DNA of 6,546 bases from CAZPAH01 sp964584495 (GTDB taxonomy: Bacteria; Krumholzibacteriota; Krumholzibacteriia; Krumholzibacteriales; Krumholzibacteriaceae), in contig CAZPAH010000141.1 in assembly GCA_964584495.1 (NCBI GenBank), forward strand, positions 1 to 6,546. The letters run 5' to 3'. Shown one piece after another: positions 5,034 through 6,546 of the stretch. The position numbers were made by a program, and so were the translations under genes. Position 1 is the stretch's first letter, and each line of letters starts with the position of its first letter. The notes below the pieces were generated by a model. The model ran no database searches. It had not been told where the DNA came from and saw only the letters and a program-made list of their open reading frames with translations.

Positions 5034-6440
5034 TCATACGTTGTGTCCGCCCTGGCGGCAAAGCTGAAAGATCTTCTTGAAAAGGGCCTTTCGTTCGCTG
5101 GAGAACGGGATATTCCTCCTGTCCATCATTATCTCGGCGGTGTTTACGGCCTTTTCAAGATCGTATTCTATCCATTCCGGGGCGTTCTTCCATGTAAAAC
5201 TCGGGATGAACTTGGGCGGAAAATCGGCAGTGAGCACGTTGGAGCAAAAACCGATAACGGTGCCGGTGTTGATCCTTGTATTTATCGCCAACTTGGAGTG
5301 GTCGCCGGCGACGAATCCCAGGAATCTGCGACCCGTGTCCCTGATTTCGCCAGCGCTCCAGGCGGAGACCTTGCTGTAGTTATTCTTCAAGTCGCTGTTG
5401 CAGCTGCCCGCTCCGATATTGACCCACGATCCGATATACGAGTGCCCCAGAAATCCGTCATGCTGTTTGTTCGTGAACGGCGAGACTATCGATTCTCCTA
5501 CCTCACCCCCTATTCTGCATTGGCAGCCGATAGAGCTCCCGTGCCCTATTTTCGCTCCTCCCCTTATGATCGATTTCTCGCCTATAAAGCACGGCCCGTT
5601 AATGATAGCGGTGGGTTCTATCAGAACACCGTTCGCTATGATAATCGGTCCGCCGGAGGCATCGAGAACGGTTCCGGAGCGCACCTCGACATCCTCCCCG
5701 ATCACGATGTCTTCCTCGTTGATAAGATCCACACCCCTGAACAGTGCCGAGTCCGGGGCGGGGCCTCTCATCGGGTATTTCTTGAAATCGTCGAGCAGGC
5801 AGTTACCGTTCACCTCGATCAACTGCCAATAATGCGAAAGGAGCATCGAGCCGGTCTGAATTCTTTTGACGCCGTTACCTTTAATCCATTCAGAAAGGGC
5901 GTTCTCGGACTCTTCTTCAGGCTCCGTGCCTCCACGAACCTTCTCCCCCGCCGATTCGCCGAGGTCCCTCAAGCGGCCGAAGATCTTTACCGTTTTCTCG
6001 TCCGTGATAGCCTCGGACAGAAAGCTCATGAATGACAACGCCGTTTCACTGTCGAGTCTGGCGGCGACCGTAACACCGTTTTTCTCTATAAGGGAGTTGC
6101 CCTCGAGCTCCTCGATCAGGAGGGGGATCGTATCGCCCTCTATCAGCAACCTTCCGTTGATGAAAAGCACGGAAGTCTCGGGCAATCCGTTTACATGGAT
6201 GTTTCCTTCCAGTCCCGAACGGTCCAAATCCTCGGCGACGATCTCGGCCAGGTAAGGCCGGCAGACAAGGAAAACTTCGTCCCGGTCGAGCTCGGCCATT
6301 ATGCGTTCCATTTGCGTCTGGATACCTATCAGAAGGTCGAATACCGGCTTGTTGAGGGAAAGGGGGAAGAAATTTGGAAAACGATCATCTTCGAAGATGC
6401 ATAGAGCCTCTTGGACAGCATTTCCTTCCATGGCAATCAC
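5034..6440 (-). CDS. GlmU-like sugar nucleotidyltransferase/acyltransferase (single-chain, atypical)
   Basis: A 468-residue two-part protein resembling the alternative bacterial GlmU family. The N-terminal part (about 12-210) starts CIFEDDRFPNFFPLSLNKP and lacks the usual LAAGxGTRM nucleotide-binding loop; that replacement is characteristic of this family rather than a defect. An acidic linker (about 160-185) and YWQLIEVN (204-211) lead to a left-handed beta helix (about 230-405) of hexapeptide repeats such as IGEDVEV, IIIANGV and FIGEKSI. The segment GHSYIGSWVNIGAG (332-345) matches the acetyltransferase site of classic GlmU, with H333 at the catalytic histidine position. Expected role: making UDP-N-acetylglucosamine or a related activated sugar for cell wall or surface glycans. 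The start is GTG 6440 or ATG 6431. AAGGA lies three bases before the former, so neither is decisive. The methyltransferase-type gene follows closely. Confidence 0.88.
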   Translation of the reverse strand: MIAMEGNAVQEALCIFEDDRFPNFFPLSLNKPVFDLLIGIQTQMERIMAELDRDEVFLVCRPYLAEIVAEDLDRSGLEGNIHVNGLPETSVLFINGRLLIEGDTIPLLIEELEGNSLIEKNGVTVAARLDSETALSFMSFLSEAITDEKTVKIFGRLRDLGESAGEKVRGGTEPEEESENALSEWIKGNGVKRIQTGSMLLSHYWQLIEVNGNCLLDDFKKYPMRGPAPDSALFRGVDLINEEDIVIGEDVEVRSGTVLDASGGPIIIANGVLIEPTAIINGPCFIGEKSIIRGGAKIGHGSSIGCQCRIGGEVGESIVSPFTNKQHDGFLGHSYIGSWVNIGAGSCNSDLKNNYSKVSAWSAGEIRDTGRRFLGFVAGDHSKLAINTRINTGTVIGFCSNVLTADFPPKFIPSFTWKNAPEWIEYDLEKAVNTAEIMMDRRNIPFSSERKALFKKIFQLCRQGGHNV

Positions 6441-6485
6441 GCATCCTTATACGGTTGGATCCCAGTCCGGAAACGGCTCCAATCC

Positions 6486-6497
6486 AAAATAAAAAAA
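6486..6497 (-). terminator. T tract directly after the tRNA
   Basis: On the minus strand the tRNA discriminator base is followed by C, seven T, A and four T. The folded tRNA 3' half could serve as the stem, so this may end or attenuate the tRNA transcript. There is no separate hairpin before the tract. Confidence 0.4.
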
Positions 6498-6498
6498 G

Positions 6499-6546
6499 TG
6501 GAGTTGACGGGGATCGAACCCGTGACCTCTTGTCTGCCAGACAAGT
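6499..6546 (-). tRNA. tRNA-Ala(GGC), 3' portion (tRNA positions 26-73)
   Basis: The visible part is canonical. The anticodon stem is CTTGT/ACAAG around the loop CTGGCAG, with anticodon GGC at 6538-6536. A five-base variable loop follows, then a T arm ACGGG-TTCGATC-CCCGT and the acceptor 3' strand CAACTCC with discriminator A73. T70 in the acceptor strand fits the G3-U70 identity pair of alanine tRNAs. The anticodon stem is self-complementary, so the plus strand reads as a glycine GCC loop, but only the minus strand gives a T arm in the right place. The 5' third lies beyond the right edge. The CCA end is not encoded and must be added enzymatically. Confidence 0.93.

Noticed and set aside
5028..6035. 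A 335-codon open frame on the plus strand
   Set aside because: It lies opposite the GlmU-like gene, its translation shows no recognisable domain, and the minus-strand frame has clear family motifs. It is a shadow of the GC-rich coding strand.
6520..6546. tRNA-Gly(GCC) on the plus strand
   Set aside because: The anticodon stem is self-complementary and gives a GCC loop on that strand, but T arm, variable loop and acceptor strand fit only on the minus strand as tRNA-Ala(GGC).
1..6546. CRISPR array, insertion sequence or prophage genes
   Set aside because: No regularly spaced direct repeats, transposase, integrase or phage gene motif was seen on either strand.

Overview
The window reads as a bacterial chromosome segment with all supported genes on the minus strand, so transcription runs from high to low coordinates. 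No single gene fixes the host. A pterin-binding corrinoid-type methyltransferase, a single-chain GlmU-like protein, a COX24/mS38-like mini-protein, a PilZ protein and a receiver-first histidine kinase together suggest a Gram-negative, probably anaerobic lineage such as Desulfobacterota (former Deltaproteobacteria) or a related candidate phylum. This placement is inference.

In transcription order: (1) 6546-6499 holds the 3' two thirds of a tRNA-Ala(GGC), followed at once by a T tract. (2) 6440-5034 encodes a GlmU-like sugar nucleotidyltransferase/acyltransferase, followed within 30 bases by (3) a pterin-binding methyltransferase-type protein ending at 4195; the two look like one operon. (4) 4194-3604 is a 590-base gap. 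It contains a possible terminator, a sigma-54-like promoter, an unusual set of three mutually competing repeats that may be a structured RNA or small element, and the strong promoter of (5) an HU/IHF-family gene at 3603-3328, closed by a clear intrinsic terminator. (6) 3215-3120 is a 31-residue, extremely basic gene of the AURKAIP1/COX24 (mS38-like) type that is easy to miss. (7) 2983-2624 is a PilZ domain gene, with an extended -10 promoter at the end of the mini-gene. (8) 2522-2220 is a small helical protein of FlgN/FliT-like character. (9) 2101-26 is a receiver-GAF-PAS-histidine kinase starting at TTG. (10) 13-1 is the first four codons of the next gene, plausibly its response regulator.

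The PilZ protein (c-di-GMP receptor family), the FlgN/FliT-like protein and the kinase with its truncated neighbour form a plausible signalling and surface/motility cluster. The HU-like protein and the mini ribosomal-type protein are housekeeping. The GlmU-like and methyltransferase genes are a separate metabolic pair. I see no CRISPR array, transposase or phage gene. The most interesting parts are the hidden 31-codon gene and the repeat-rich gap around 3867-4083.
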